The translations under genes and the position numbers were made by a program. A DNA stretch of 64,000 bases, taken from NCBI GenBank assembly GCA_035296625.1, contig DATHAO010000013.1, positions 1-64,000 of the forward strand. The letters run 5' to 3'. The first letter of the stretch is position 1. Each line of letters opens with the position of its first letter. Of the stretch, positions 53,255-61,781 are shown piece by piece. A model generated the notes under the pieces. That model worked only from the letters and a program-made list of their open reading frames with translations. It was not told the origin of the DNA and searched no databases. This DNA comes from DATCLS01 sp035296625. Its GTDB lineage: Bacteria; Actinomycetota; Acidimicrobiia; Acidimicrobiales; VFJN01.

Positions 53255-54265
53255 TCAGGAGAGGCTGTCGACGAGGGCCTGGCCCAGCGCCTCGAGCGTC
53301 GCACGGGCGAGGGGCTCGCCGTCGGGCGTCTCGCCCTCGACCCGGGCGGCCCGGGCGCCGACCTTGACGTAGAGGGCGTCCTCGTGGAGCAGCGCCTCGT
53401 CGCCGAGGCCGTCGATCGTCTGCGTGTCGTCGTCGGCGGGCTGCTCGGCGATGACGCGGGCGTCGTAGACGTCGGCGGCGGCCACGCCCACGTTCAGCTC
53501 CGCCCCGCCGTCGAGCAGCGGCACCGTGCAGGTGTCGTAGGTGTAGTCGAGGCCGCCGGCGAGCCCGTCGGCGGTGCCGGTGACGGGCTCGCCGGCCGGC
53601 TGCCAGTCGGCGGGCACGAGGCCGACGGCGGCGTCGCAGAGCGCGGCGACCTCGGTCCTGCCCTCCGCGATCAGGCCCCGGCCGACCTCGACGAGCGTCG
53701 CCAGATCGTCCACGGTGGGCTCGGCGCCGGGCCCGAAGCCGAGCAGGAACGTGGTGGCGCCCGCCCGCACGACCAGCTCGGTGTCGTCGGTGAACGCCTC
53801 GTCGCCCAGCCCCCGGAGATCGGGTCCGGCCTCCTCGGCGGCCAGCGCAGCGAGCTGGTCGAACCCGCTGACGTCCGACTCGCCGGCGTCGTCCACCAGT
53901 TCGGCGACCTGCACCTCGCCCAGGCCGTCACCGCCGCCCGCGCCCGCGCCGTCGCCGTCGCCGTCGTCGACGGAGCCGGACCTGGGACCGGTGTACGCGC
54001 AGCCCTCCCAGGTCATGCCGTAGTCGGCGCCACCGGCGCCGCTGCCCCCGGACCCCCCGGCCACCGGCCCGGCGGCAGTGACCGGACCGCCGACAGAATC
54101 GCCCACGGCCTCCTCGGTCAGCAGGCAGCCGTCGCCGTCGCCGGCGGCCGTGGTCGTGGTCGTCGCGCTGTCGCCGGCGGCGTTCTCGTCGGCGTCGCCC
54201 CCGCAGGCGGCGGTGCCGACGCCGACCAGCAGAATCACCGCCCACACGCCGACCAGTCGCCTCAT
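53255..54265 (-). CDS. acidic lipoprotein with two related lobes
   Basis: A 336-aa exported lipoprotein: TM-like signal MRRLVGVWAVILLVGVG with lipobox GTAAC, then a Thr-rich linker. The body contains two similar segments ending LRGLGDEAFTDDTELVVRAG and TIDGLGDEALLHEDALYVKV. This gives the two-lobe appearance of DUF3558-like cell-envelope lipoproteins of actinobacteria, and paired Cys in each lobe (GCLLTEE ... EGCAYT, LCDAAV ... TCTVPL) could form disulfides. No function assigned. ATG 54265 is chosen for its TAGCGT box 7 nt upstream rather than the GTG at 54274. Confidence 0.75.
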   Translation of the reverse strand: MRRLVGVWAVILLVGVGTAACGGDADENAAGDSATTTTTAAGDGDGCLLTEEAVGDSVGGPVTAAGPVAGGSGGSGAGGADYGMTWEGCAYTGPRSGSVDDGDGDGAGAGGGDGLGEVQVAELVDDAGESDVSGFDQLAALAAEEAGPDLRGLGDEAFTDDTELVVRAGATTFLLGFGPGAEPTVDDLATLVEVGRGLIAEGRTEVAALCDAAVGLVPADWQPAGEPVTGTADGLAGGLDYTYDTCTVPLLDGGAELNVGVAAADVYDARVIAEQPADDDTQTIDGLGDEALLHEDALYVKVGARAARVEGETPDGEPLARATLEALGQALVDSLS

Positions 54266-54272
54266 GACGGGC

Positions 54273-54278
54273 ACGCTA
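54273..54278 (-). promoter_or_regulatory. TAGCGT -10 box, leaderless start of lipoprotein-prmA
   Basis: TAGCGT on the minus strand, 7-nt spacer, ATG 54265. Confidence 0.6.
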
Positions 54279-54348
54279 CCGGCGCCGCCCGGGGCGCCCC
54301 GCGGCCCCCGGAGAGGCCCGCAGCCGTGGGGCCGGGCGGTCCCGGCGG

Positions 54349-55359
54349 TCAGGCGGGACGGGCAGGCCCCTCCGGGCGGGCGAGGGTGAGCAGGTAGTCA
54401 CCGGCCGGATCGCTCCAGAAGGCGACGGGCCGCATGCCCGCGTCGCCGAGCTCGCCGGCAACCTGTTTGGGCGTGAACTTGGCGCTGATCTCGGTGCGGA
54501 TCTCCTCGCCGGCCGCCAGCTCGACGACCATGTCGACCGCCGGCAACGTGACCGTGGCCGCCTCGTCGGAGCGCAGGCGCATCTCCATCCACGAGCTCTC
54601 GGCGTTCCACCGGGCCACGTGGGTGAAGCGCTCGGGCACGAAGTCGGCGCCGAGCTCGCGGTTGAGCACGTCGAGCAGGTTGCGGTTGAACGCTGCCGTG
54701 ACCCCGGCGGCGTCGTCATAGGCGGCGACGAGACGGGGCACCGGCTTCACCAGGTCGGTCGCCAGCAGGAACCGGTCGGACGGCGCCAGCATCGCGCCGA
54801 CGTCGGACAGGAACTCCCGACGCTCGTCGGGGGCGAAGTTGCCGATCGTGCTGCCGAGGAACGCCACCAGCCGGGGCCGCCCGTCGGCCGGGATGGCGTC
54901 GAGGTGGCGGCGGAAGTCCCCCACCACGGCATGCACGTCGATGCCCTGCTCGGCGGCGACCTCGGCCGCAGCGCTGCGCAGCGTGGCCTCGGCCACGTCG
55001 AAGGCCACGAACCCGGTCAGGCCGGAGTTGGCCCGGGCCATGGCGGCCAGCAGCTCGTGGGTCTTCTCGGAGTTGCCCGATCCCAGCTCGACGAGGACCG
55101 ACGCACCGGCCGCCTGGGCGATCTGGAGCGACGCCCGCCGCAGCAGCGCCTGCTCCGTGCGGAACGGGTAGTACTCGGGCAGCTTCGTGATCTGCTCGTA
55201 CAGGTCGCAGCCGCGGTCGTCGTAGAACCAGGTGGGTGGCAGGGTCCGCGGCGGCGTGCCGAGACCGTCGCGGACGTCGCGGCGCAGGGCGGCCGCCAGG
55301 TCGTCGGCCGTGAGCCGGACGTCGACCGTGACGGCGCCCGGCGTGAGCACCCGGCTCAT
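54349..55359 (-). CDS. egtD: L-histidine N-alpha-methyltransferase (ergothioneine biosynthesis)
   Basis: A 336-aa SAM enzyme making hercynine (trimethylhistidine), the first ergothioneine intermediate. PPTWFYDDRGCDLYEQITKL and PEYYPFRTEQALL are the family N-terminal motifs. VLVELGSGNSEKTHELLAAM is the SAM motif (GSGxS/AxKT), VAFLGSTIGNF the following strand and ARWNAESSWMEMRLRS the histidine-binding tail. Its ATG overlaps the egtB stop (ATGA), so the two are translationally coupled, egtB first. Confidence 0.95.
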   Translation of the reverse strand: MSRVLTPGAVTVDVRLTADDLAAALRRDVRDGLGTPPRTLPPTWFYDDRGCDLYEQITKLPEYYPFRTEQALLRRASLQIAQAAGASVLVELGSGNSEKTHELLAAMARANSGLTGFVAFDVAEATLRSAAAEVAAEQGIDVHAVVGDFRRHLDAIPADGRPRLVAFLGSTIGNFAPDERREFLSDVGAMLAPSDRFLLATDLVKPVPRLVAAYDDAAGVTAAFNRNLLDVLNRELGADFVPERFTHVARWNAESSWMEMRLRSDEAATVTLPAVDMVVELAAGEEIRTEISAKFTPKQVAGELGDAGMRPVAFWSDPAGDYLLTLARPEGPARPA

Positions 55360-56654
55360 CGGTCGTCGGCCAGACGCAGCCCGGCGAAGGCCCACCGTGA
55401 GGCCGGGTAGAAGAAGTTGCGGTAGGTCGAGCGTGTGTGGCCCGCCGGCGTGATGCAGGCGCCGCCCCGCAGCACCTGCTGGTTGACCATGAACTTGCCG
55501 TTGTACTCGCCGACCGCTCCTGCGGCCGGCTGGAAGCCGGGGTACGGGGCGTAGGGGCTCGCCGTCCACTGCCAGACCGCACCCGACCACTGCTCGGGGG
55601 CGCCGGGCCCGGGCGGTGACGGGTGCAGGCCGCCTGCCGCCAGGCCGAGGGCGTCGAGCCCCGCGCCGTCGGTGTCAGGGCCGGCGACGACCTCCCACTC
55701 GTGCTCGGCGGGCAGCCGGGCCCCCGCCCACCGGGCGAAGGCGTCGGCCTCGTACCAGCTCACGTGCACGACGGGCTCGTGGGGGTCGACCGGCCGCGGA
55801 CCGTAGAGGGTCTGGATCGCCCACCCGTCTTCGTCGCGGAACCAGTAGGCGGGCGCCTCCCAGCCCTCCTGCTGCACGGTGGCCCAGCCGTCGGACATCC
55901 AGTGGTCGGCGCGCTCGTAGCCGCCGTCGGCCATGAATTCGAGCCAGTCGCCGGACGTCACCAGCGCCGTGGCCACGGCGAACGGGGTGAGGAGCGCGTC
56001 GTGGCGGGGCCCCTCGTTGTCGTAGGCGAAGCCTTCGCCCTCGTGCCCGACCGTCACGACCCCGCCGGGATGCTCGATCCAGGCGGCGGCCGCCACGCCG
56101 GCCTCGTCGCACACGCCGGGCGCCGGGGGCGGGCTGGGCGGCAGGTAGGCGGGCTGGAGCGGGTTGGAGGCGAGGACGTGCTTGATGTCCATGAGCAGCA
56201 GCTCCTGGTGCTGCTGCTCATGGTGCAGGCCCAGCTCGACGAGCCGGGCGACCTCGGGGTCGTCGCCCCCGCCGGCGCCGAACAGTTCCTCCATCGCGCC
56301 GTCGACGGCCTCGCGGTAGGCGGCGATCTCGGCGCAGCCCGGCCGGGTCAACATGCCGCGCTCGACCCGGGCGTGCCGGGGGCCGACCGCCTCGTAGTAG
56401 GAGTTGAACAGGTACACGTAGGCGGGGTCGACCGGCCGGTGGGACGAGTGGTGGGGCGTCAGCACGAACGTCTCGAAGAACCAGGTCGTGTGCGCCCGGT
56501 GCCACTTGGTCGGGCTCACGTCGGCCATCGTCTGGACCGTCTGGTCCTCGGGGGAGAGCGGCTCGGCGAGTTGCTCGGTGAAGCGCCGCACCGCCCGGTA
56601 GCGGTCGGCGAGACCCGTGCCCGCCCGGATGCCGATCGTGGTGGTCGTCACCAT
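55356..56654 (-). CDS. egtB: ergothioneine sulfoxide synthase, iron-dependent
   Basis: A 432-aa iron enzyme joining hercynine to gamma-glutamylcysteine or cysteine with O2. The N-terminal DinB-type domain has the three-His iron facial triad: SPTKWHRAHTTWFFETF and ELGLHHEQQHQELLLMDIKH. The C-terminal FGE-sulfatase-like domain covers about 215-430 and includes PVVHVSWYEADAFARWAGAR and CITPAGHTRSTYRNFFYP. ATG 56654 is chosen because GAGAGGGGA lies just upstream. egtA and egtC are not adjacent. Confidence 0.95.
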   Translation of the reverse strand: MVTTTTIGIRAGTGLADRYRAVRRFTEQLAEPLSPEDQTVQTMADVSPTKWHRAHTTWFFETFVLTPHHSSHRPVDPAYVYLFNSYYEAVGPRHARVERGMLTRPGCAEIAAYREAVDGAMEELFGAGGGDDPEVARLVELGLHHEQQHQELLLMDIKHVLASNPLQPAYLPPSPPPAPGVCDEAGVAAAAWIEHPGGVVTVGHEGEGFAYDNEGPRHDALLTPFAVATALVTSGDWLEFMADGGYERADHWMSDGWATVQQEGWEAPAYWFRDEDGWAIQTLYGPRPVDPHEPVVHVSWYEADAFARWAGARLPAEHEWEVVAGPDTDGAGLDALGLAAGGLHPSPPGPGAPEQWSGAVWQWTASPYAPYPGFQPAAGAVGEYNGKFMVNQQVLRGGACITPAGHTRSTYRNFFYPASRWAFAGLRLADDR

Positions 56655-56789
56655 GCGCGTTCCCCTCTCGGGCGCCAACGGTCGCGAAGCGTGAGGACGG
56701 GACCGCTGGGCGTCACGTCACGCTACCCGGGCGGCCGTCGTTCCCCATGGTTCTATCGGCGTGCTGTGACACCGCGAGCGCGCCCCAGG

Positions 56790-57728
56790 TCAGGTGTGCG
56801 AGAGCGTCCCGGGATCGGCCGGATGCCGGCGCGCCGCACCCGGAGGAACGCTCGGCGCGGTGCTCGGCGCGCCCCGCGGCGGGCGCTGGCGCACGGTCCG
56901 GCGGGCCGGCCGGGGCGGCTGTGGCGAGCGCGGCCGGCCCGACGGGGGCGGCGGGGGCGGCGGGACCGGCCGGTACGGCGCCGGATCGCGGCGGTGCAGC
57001 GCCCGCGCGACCAGCCGGCAGCCGAGCGCGACCAGGCCCGCGAGGCCGGCCCCGGCAAGGCCCGACGCCCCGGTTGCGGGGGCCGTGGCGGCTCCCAGCA
57101 CCGCGCCGGCCCCGAGGATGTGGGACGCGGCGTCGCACCGGTCCACGGCCCGGCGGGCCCACGGCGGGTCGCGCCGCGGGTGTAGGCGGGCCGACTCGCC
57201 CCGGTCGACGTGCCAGCCCCCGTCGCGGTAGATGCCGCGCAGCGCCCCGGCGGCCACCAGGCGGTCGGCGGCCTCGCGTGGGGCGTCCACGCGCAGGAGC
57301 ACGCCGTCGACGACCGCACCGGCGGGCGACCGTGAGCTACGGAAGCCGAACGGCAGGCGCACCTGCGGATCGAGGGCGGCGAGGAGCCGCAGGGGCGGCA
57401 CGCGCTGCGGCTCCGCGAAGAGGAGCAGCGTGGTGGCCGTGCGGGCCCTAGCGGCCGTGAACAGATAGGTGATCGTCCGGCCGGCGAAGTCGCCCGCCAT
57501 GTCGGCCACCGTGCGGGGCGAGCCCGGCACTGTCAGGTCGACGACCGCCACCGAGTCGATCGGCACCATCCACTCGTAGGGGCCGAAGTACAGCGGTAGC
57601 GCGAGGTAGGCGCCGTAGGCGGCCAGGTCGATGCGGGCCTTCCGCGGGTGGTGCACGAAGTCGCGGAGGCGGATGCGACGTGCCCGTCCCGCGACATGGC
57701 GCGCCCCAGCCATGACCAAGGATGCCAC
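56790..57728 (-). CDS. hypothetical membrane-associated protein with Pro-rich tail
   Basis: A 312-aa protein that I do not recognise. The N-terminal 200 residues are mixed alpha/beta with aromatic motifs (YGAYLALPLYFGPYEWMVPI), then two hydrophobic helices lie at about 205-245 (LGAGAVLGAATAPATGASGL, AGLAGLVALGCRLVARAL). The tail is Arg/Pro-rich (polyproline run followed by basic residues) to residue 312. Start is GTG 57728 or ATG 57713; neither has a convincing ribosome site. Confidence 0.5.
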   Translation of the reverse strand: MASLVMAGARHVAGRARRIRLRDFVHHPRKARIDLAAYGAYLALPLYFGPYEWMVPIDSVAVVDLTVPGSPRTVADMAGDFAGRTITYLFTAARARTATTLLLFAEPQRVPPLRLLAALDPQVRLPFGFRSSRSPAGAVVDGVLLRVDAPREAADRLVAAGALRGIYRDGGWHVDRGESARLHPRRDPPWARRAVDRCDAASHILGAGAVLGAATAPATGASGLAGAGLAGLVALGCRLVARALHRRDPAPYRPVPPPPPPPSGRPRSPQPPRPARRTVRQRPPRGAPSTAPSVPPGAARRHPADPGTLSHT

Positions 57729-57779
57729 CCGCAGGCGGCATGCCGTCTACAACCTTGCCGCGCGGGTACGCCTGCGCCC

Positions 57780-57992
57780 ATGAAGCTCACGACGAAGCGT
57801 GCCGTCGGCGGCGCCGCCACGGCTGTGTTGCTCGCCTTCATCCCCGCCGCGTGCGGTGATGACGAAGATGGTGATGGGGGGACCACCGACGAGGAGATCG
57901 ACGACGTGGAGGACACGGTCGACAGCCTCGGTGACGAGGTCGAGGAGGAGGTCGACGCCCAGGACGAGGGCTCGAACGAGGACGGCGAGTAG
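57780..57992 (+). CDS. small acidic lipoprotein
   Basis: A 70-aa precursor: MKLTTKRAVGGAATAVLLAF with lipobox IPAAC, then a highly acidic tail (DDEDGDGG ... EEIDDVEDTVDSLGDEVEEE). The mature protein would be a short, strongly negative helix tethered to the membrane. Divergent from the unrecognised membrane-associated gene. Function unknown. Confidence 0.65.
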   Translation: MKLTTKRAVGGAATAVLLAFIPAACGDDEDGDGGTTDEEIDDVEDTVDSLGDEVEEEVDAQDEGSNEDGE

Positions 57993-58063
57993 CTCGCCGG
58001 CCGCCTGAGGCCCGCATCGGCCCGTCCTCCCCGCCGGGTGCGCCCGACGGGGAGACTGGGCCG

Positions 58064-58852
58064 GTGCGGGCCTTGTCGTTCAACGTGCACCACGGGGTGG
58101 GGGCCGATGGCCGGCTCGACCTCGAGCGGATCGCTGCACTGGTGGCGGCCTGCGCACCCGACGTCGTCGCCCTGCAGGAGGTCGACAGCCGGCTCGGCCG
58201 CCGCAGCGGCGGGGTCGACCAGCCGGCGTGGCTGGGGCGGCGCCTGGGGATGGCCGTGGCGTTCGGTCCCACGATCGACCTGGCGCCGGCGGCACCCGGC
58301 GGCCCCCGCCGTCGCTACGGCTCGGCCGTCCTGTCACCGTGGCCGCTGCGCTGGTGGCGCAACCCGCCCCTGCCGAACCCGGTGGGCGGCGAGGCCCGCC
58401 GCTACGTCGAGGCCGCGCTCGATGTCGGGGGCGTTGCCGTCCGCGTGCTCGCCACCCACCTGCAGCACGACGCGGCGGAGGGCCGGCGGGCGCAGCTGCG
58501 CCACCTCGCGCGCGTGGCCTCCGGGGTTGCGGCCGGGGTGGCCGCCACCGGCCCCGCCCGCGCGGGCCACGGGCGGCCGGTCGTGCTGCTCGGCGACCTG
58601 AACGCCACGCCCGACGCCCCCGAGCTCCAGGAGCTGGAGGGGGTGCTGGTCGATGCCTGGTCGGTGGCGGGCGCGGGCGACCGGCGCACGTTCCCGGCCC
58701 GCCGGCCGCGCATGGCGATCGACCACGTGTTCACGTCGCCGGACGTGGGTGTCGAGGCCGTCACGGTCGTGCGCAGCGACGCCTCGGACCACCGCCCGTT
58801 GGTCGCCGACCTCGTGCTGCCCGGAGCCCCGGCGTTGGTCACGGCGCCCTGA
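58064..58852 (+). CDS. endonuclease/exonuclease/phosphatase-family protein
   Basis: A 262-aa EEP-fold metal-dependent phosphohydrolase. RALSFNVHHGVGADGRLDLE opens the fold with the Asn metal ligand, PDVVALQEVDSR carries the metal Glu, LGDLNATPDAPEL the Asp/Asn pair and SDASDHRPLVADL the terminal Asp-His. The natural substrate may be DNA, a phospholipid or a phosphosugar. No signal peptide. GGGGAG precedes GTG 58064 by about 10 nt. Confidence 0.87.
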   Translation: MRALSFNVHHGVGADGRLDLERIAALVAACAPDVVALQEVDSRLGRRSGGVDQPAWLGRRLGMAVAFGPTIDLAPAAPGGPRRRYGSAVLSPWPLRWWRNPPLPNPVGGEARRYVEAALDVGGVAVRVLATHLQHDAAEGRRAQLRHLARVASGVAAGVAATGPARAGHGRPVVLLGDLNATPDAPELQELEGVLVDAWSVAGAGDRRTFPARRPRMAIDHVFTSPDVGVEAVTVVRSDASDHRPLVADLVLPGAPALVTAP

Positions 58853-58854
58853 CC

Positions 58855-58860
58855 TACGAT
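58855..58860 (+). promoter_or_regulatory. TACGAT -10 box, leaderless start of marR
   Basis: TACGAT, 6-nt spacer, GTG 58867; it lies immediately after the preceding gene's stop. Confidence 0.6.
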
Positions 58861-58866
58861 CCGGGC

Positions 58867-59307
58867 GTGATCGAGGACTCGCTGAGCTTCGGGCTGCTCA
58901 AGCTCATGAAGGCGACGCGGTCCACGATCGCCCCCGTGCTGGCCGAGCTGGGCCTCCACCCGGGCCAGGAGCTGCTGCTCTCGCAGCTGTGGCGCCACGA
59001 CGCGCTGACCCAAGCCGAGCTGGTCGAACGCCTGCGCGTCGAGCCGCCGACCGTGACCAAGACCGTGCGGCGGCTGGAGGCGGCCGGCTTCGTGCGGCGC
59101 GAGGCCGGCGGCGGGCGCGGGCGGCGGGTGCTGCTCACCGACGCCGGCCGGGCCCTGCAGGCACCGGTCGAGCAGGCCTGGCACGACGCCGACCGGCGAC
59201 TGCTCGACGGCCTGGCGGCCCGCGACGAGGCCGCGGCCCGCGCCGCCCTCGATCGCCTCCGGGACCATGCCATTAGCCGGCTACACAACGACGAGTTAGC
59301 CGGCTAA
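58867..59307 (+). CDS. MarR-family transcriptional regulator
   Basis: A 146-aa winged-helix dimer. The HTH is LTQAELVERLRVEPPTVTKT and the wing GFVRREAGGGRGRRVLLTD, with long N- and C-terminal dimerisation helices. Two copies of TAGCCGGCTA lie at its own 3' end and just before the flavin oxidoreductase gene, which makes autoregulation and control of that gene likely. Repressor or activator sense cannot be read from sequence. Confidence 0.9.
   Translation: MIEDSLSFGLLKLMKATRSTIAPVLAELGLHPGQELLLSQLWRHDALTQAELVERLRVEPPTVTKTVRRLEAAGFVRREAGGGRGRRVLLTDAGRALQAPVEQAWHDADRRLLDGLAARDEAAARAALDRLRDHAISRLHNDELAG
59273..59284. promoter_or_regulatory. candidate MarR operator, copy 1
   Basis: TTAGCCGGCTAC, containing the 10-bp palindrome TAGCCGGCTA, inside the last codons of marR. 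Its centre is 23 bp from that of copy 2, about two helical turns. Confidence 0.55.
59296..59307. promoter_or_regulatory. candidate MarR operator, copy 2
   Basis: Perfect 12-bp palindrome TTAGCCGGCTAA that includes the TAA stop of marR. It lies 33 bp before the start of the LLM oxidoreductase, within its promoter region. Confidence 0.6.
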
Positions 59308-59340
59308 CCTCTTCGTACGTATCCCTACGAGGAGGACCTC

Positions 59341-60246
59341 GTGCTGATCGGACTACACGTCGGCGACTTCAGCTGGCCCGGTGGCCCGGCCGCCATCGGC
59401 CCCACGCTCGATCGGCTCGTCACCACCGCCGACGCCGTGGGCGTACACAGCTTCTGGCCGATGGACCACTTCTTCCAGATCGCGGTGTTCGGAGCCGAGG
59501 ACGATCCCATGCTCGAGGCGTACGCCACGCTGGCCTGGGTGGCCGGCCGCACCCGCCGGCTGCAGCTCGGGGCGCTCGTCACGGGCGTGCCGTACCGCCA
59601 TCCCGGAGCGCTGGTGAAGGCGGTGACCACGCTGGATGTGCTCTCCGGCGGGCGAGCGTGGCTCGGCCTCGGGGCGGCGTGGAACGAGGACGAGGCCAGT
59701 GGGCTCGGCCTGCCGTTCCCGCCACTGGCCGAGCGCTTCGAGCGGCTGGAGGAGGTGCTGGTCCTGGCACGGCGCATGTTCGCCGGGGACGCCACGCCCC
59801 ACGAGGGCCGGCACTACCGGCTCGAACGGCCGCTCAACGTGCCCGCCCCGGTGCGCCGGCCCCCAGTGCTGGTCGGGGGGATGGGTGAGCGCAAGACGCT
59901 GCGCCTCGTGGCCCGCCACGCGGACGCGTGCAACCTCTTCGAGATGCTCGGGACCGACGGCCTGGCCCACAAGCTGGAGGTGCTGCGCAGCCACTGCGAC
60001 GAGGTCGGCCGGCCCTACGACGACGTCGTGAAGACGACGTTCGGGCAGCTCGGACAGACGTCGCTCGACGAGGCGGTCGACCGCTTCGGGCGCCTCGCCG
60101 ATCTCGGCATCGACCTCGCGCTCGTCGACGTGCCCCACGCCGCCGACCCCGGCGCCCTCGATCTCATCGCTGAGCTGGTGACGGCCGTCGCCCCGCTGGG
60201 CCGCCCGACGCCCGCCCTGCTCGGCCCGGCGCCCGCCGCCGCCTGA
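59341..60246 (+). CDS. LLM-class flavin/F420-dependent oxidoreductase
   Basis: A 301-aa luciferase-like TIM barrel. VLIGLHVGDFSWPGGPAAIG is the N-terminal strand, RRLQLGALVTGVPYRHPGAL the cofactor-loop signature, LDVLSGGRAWLGLGAAWNEDE the classical LLM motif, and RRPPVLVGGMGERKTLRLVA the phosphate-binding end. Actinobacterial members of this subgroup usually use F420 rather than FMN. GAGGAGG precedes GTG 59341. Control by the adjacent MarR protein is inferred from the two palindromes. Confidence 0.9.
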   Translation: MLIGLHVGDFSWPGGPAAIGPTLDRLVTTADAVGVHSFWPMDHFFQIAVFGAEDDPMLEAYATLAWVAGRTRRLQLGALVTGVPYRHPGALVKAVTTLDVLSGGRAWLGLGAAWNEDEASGLGLPFPPLAERFERLEEVLVLARRMFAGDATPHEGRHYRLERPLNVPAPVRRPPVLVGGMGERKTLRLVARHADACNLFEMLGTDGLAHKLEVLRSHCDEVGRPYDDVVKTTFGQLGQTSLDEAVDRFGRLADLGIDLALVDVPHAADPGALDLIAELVTAVAPLGRPTPALLGPAPAAA

Positions 60247-60413
60247 GGGCCGGCCGGAGACCAGTACGCCGGTCAGCCCCCGCTCCCGAATTGCTTGTGG
60301 GCAAGGGCCGGCGGGCAGCGCGAGCTCACAGGGCCGGCGGCAGACCGGATGCCGGATCGGTCCAGGACGGGATTCCGCGGCGCGTCCGCGGCCGCCCGGG
60401 CCCGGACGGGGTC

Positions 60414-60419
60414 TACCAT
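60414..60419 (+). promoter_or_regulatory. TACCAT -10 box of the ECF sigma gene
   Basis: TACCAT, 8-nt spacer, ATG 60428. Confidence 0.5.
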
Positions 60420-60427
60420 CGATCGCC

Positions 60428-61423
60428 ATGACGTCACGCCCCGTGGCCGCCGGCGAGCTGGGGTCGCTCGCCGGGGCCGGCCTCGACCGTGCCCTCGAGG
60501 CGCACCGCACCGAGCTCACCGGTTTCTGCTACCGCATGCTGGGCTCCGGCGCCGAGGCGGAGGACGCCGTCCAGGAGACGATGGTCCGCGCCTGGCGTGC
60601 GATCGACGGCTTCGAGGGCCGATCCTCGCTGCGGTCCTGGCTGTACCGCATCGCCAACAACGTCTGCGTCGACATGGTGCGCAGCCCGCAGCGCCGGGCC
60701 CGGCCCATGGAGATGGGCCCGAGCGCCACGGCCGAGGGCCCCCTCGGCCAGAAGCGGCCCGAGCACGACTTCGTCCAGCCGATCCCCGACGAGCGGGTCA
60801 TCGACGTCGACGGCGACCCGGCCGACGTGGCGACGGCTCGCGAGTCGATCCGCCTGGCGTTCGTCGCCGCGTTGCAGCGCCTGCCGGCCCGGCAGCGCTC
60901 GGTGCTGATCCTCTGCGAGGTCCTGCGCTGGCAGGCCGCCGAAGTGGCCGAGCTGCTCGACACGAGCGTGGCGTCGGTGAACAGCGCGCTGCAGCGGGCC
61001 CGGGCGACGATGGCCTCGACGCAGGGCGAGGCGCTCGATCCCACGGTCGACCCCGACCAGCAGGAGATGCTGGCCCGCTACGTCGACGCCTTCGAGCGCT
61101 ACGACATCCCGGCGCTCGTCGGGCTGCTCCGCGAGGACGTCGTCCTGTCGATGCCGCCCTACGACCTGTGGCTCGAGGGCCCGAAGGAGTTCGCCGACTG
61201 GTTCCTCGGTCATGGCCGTGTCTGCGAGGGCGGGCGGCTGCTGCCGGTGGACGTGAACGGCACCGCCGGCTTCGGCAACTACCACCTGATCCGGCCCGGG
61301 CTGTGGGAGCCGTGGGCCATCCAGGTCATCGAGGTCGCCGACGGCCGCATCGTCGGGCACCACAACTTCCTCTATCCCGAGCTGTTCCCGATGTTCGGGC
61401 TGCCGCCGCGCATCGAGGCGTAG
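60428..61423 (+). CDS. ECF sigma factor with SnoaL-like C-terminal domain
   Basis: A 331-aa sigma-70 factor of the long ECF type (SigG/SigJ-like). Region 2 is CYRMLGSGAEAEDAVQETMV and SSLRSWLYRIANNVCVDMVR; region 4 is LPARQRSVLILCEVLRWQAA and DTSVASVNSALQRARATM. After a linker, residues 210-331 form an NTF2/SnoaL-like domain (YVDAFERYDIPALVGLLRED, LRPGLWEPWAIQVIEVADG). In such factors the fused domain replaces a separate anti-sigma and modulates activity. The convergent STAS gene begins 7 bp beyond its stop. Confidence 0.9.
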   Translation: MTSRPVAAGELGSLAGAGLDRALEAHRTELTGFCYRMLGSGAEAEDAVQETMVRAWRAIDGFEGRSSLRSWLYRIANNVCVDMVRSPQRRARPMEMGPSATAEGPLGQKRPEHDFVQPIPDERVIDVDGDPADVATARESIRLAFVAALQRLPARQRSVLILCEVLRWQAAEVAELLDTSVASVNSALQRARATMASTQGEALDPTVDPDQQEMLARYVDAFERYDIPALVGLLREDVVLSMPPYDLWLEGPKEFADWFLGHGRVCEGGRLLPVDVNGTAGFGNYHLIRPGLWEPWAIQVIEVADGRIVGHHNFLYPELFPMFGLPPRIEA

Positions 61424-61429
61424 CACCGC

Positions 61430-61684
61430 TCACAGGCCGAGCAGGTCGGCGAGGCCCACAAGCTCGATCAGGGCCCGCAGGTCGGGGTCGACGCGACGGA
61501 GCCGGATGGCGCCGCCCAGCCGCTTCGCCTCCAACACGAGCCGCAGGATCTCGTCGACGAGCCCGATGTCGCAGCGTATGGCGGCGTCGACGCAGCCGAG
61601 CGAGGCCTCCCGCCCGCCGACGATGAGCACGACCTCGGCCCTGGGGTCCGCCCCGCCCGCGTCGTCCGCGCACTTGATCATCAC
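61430..61684 (-). CDS. small STAS-domain (anti-sigma antagonist-like) protein
   Basis: An 84-aa single STAS-like domain: EVVLIVGGREASLGCVDAAI, then VDEILRLVLEAKRLGGAIRL, and RALIELVGLADLLGL, the latter two matching the helix 2 and C-terminal helix pattern of SpoIIAA-like antagonists. The usual phosphorylatable Ser before helix 2 is not evident (CDIGLVDEI). It is convergent with the ECF sigma gene, an association that suggests but does not prove a regulatory pair. GTG 61684 or ATG 61681. Confidence 0.6.
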   Translation of the reverse strand: MMIKCADDAGGADPRAEVVLIVGGREASLGCVDAAIRCDIGLVDEILRLVLEAKRLGGAIRLRRVDPDLRALIELVGLADLLGL

Positions 61685-61781
61685 GATGGAGACGGTCCGA
61701 CGGGGCGAAAGTCACCGGTGCGGCCGCGGGAACCCGTCTGCCCCCTCCCCGGCACCGACGGTCAGCTGCTCGGCGGCCCGA

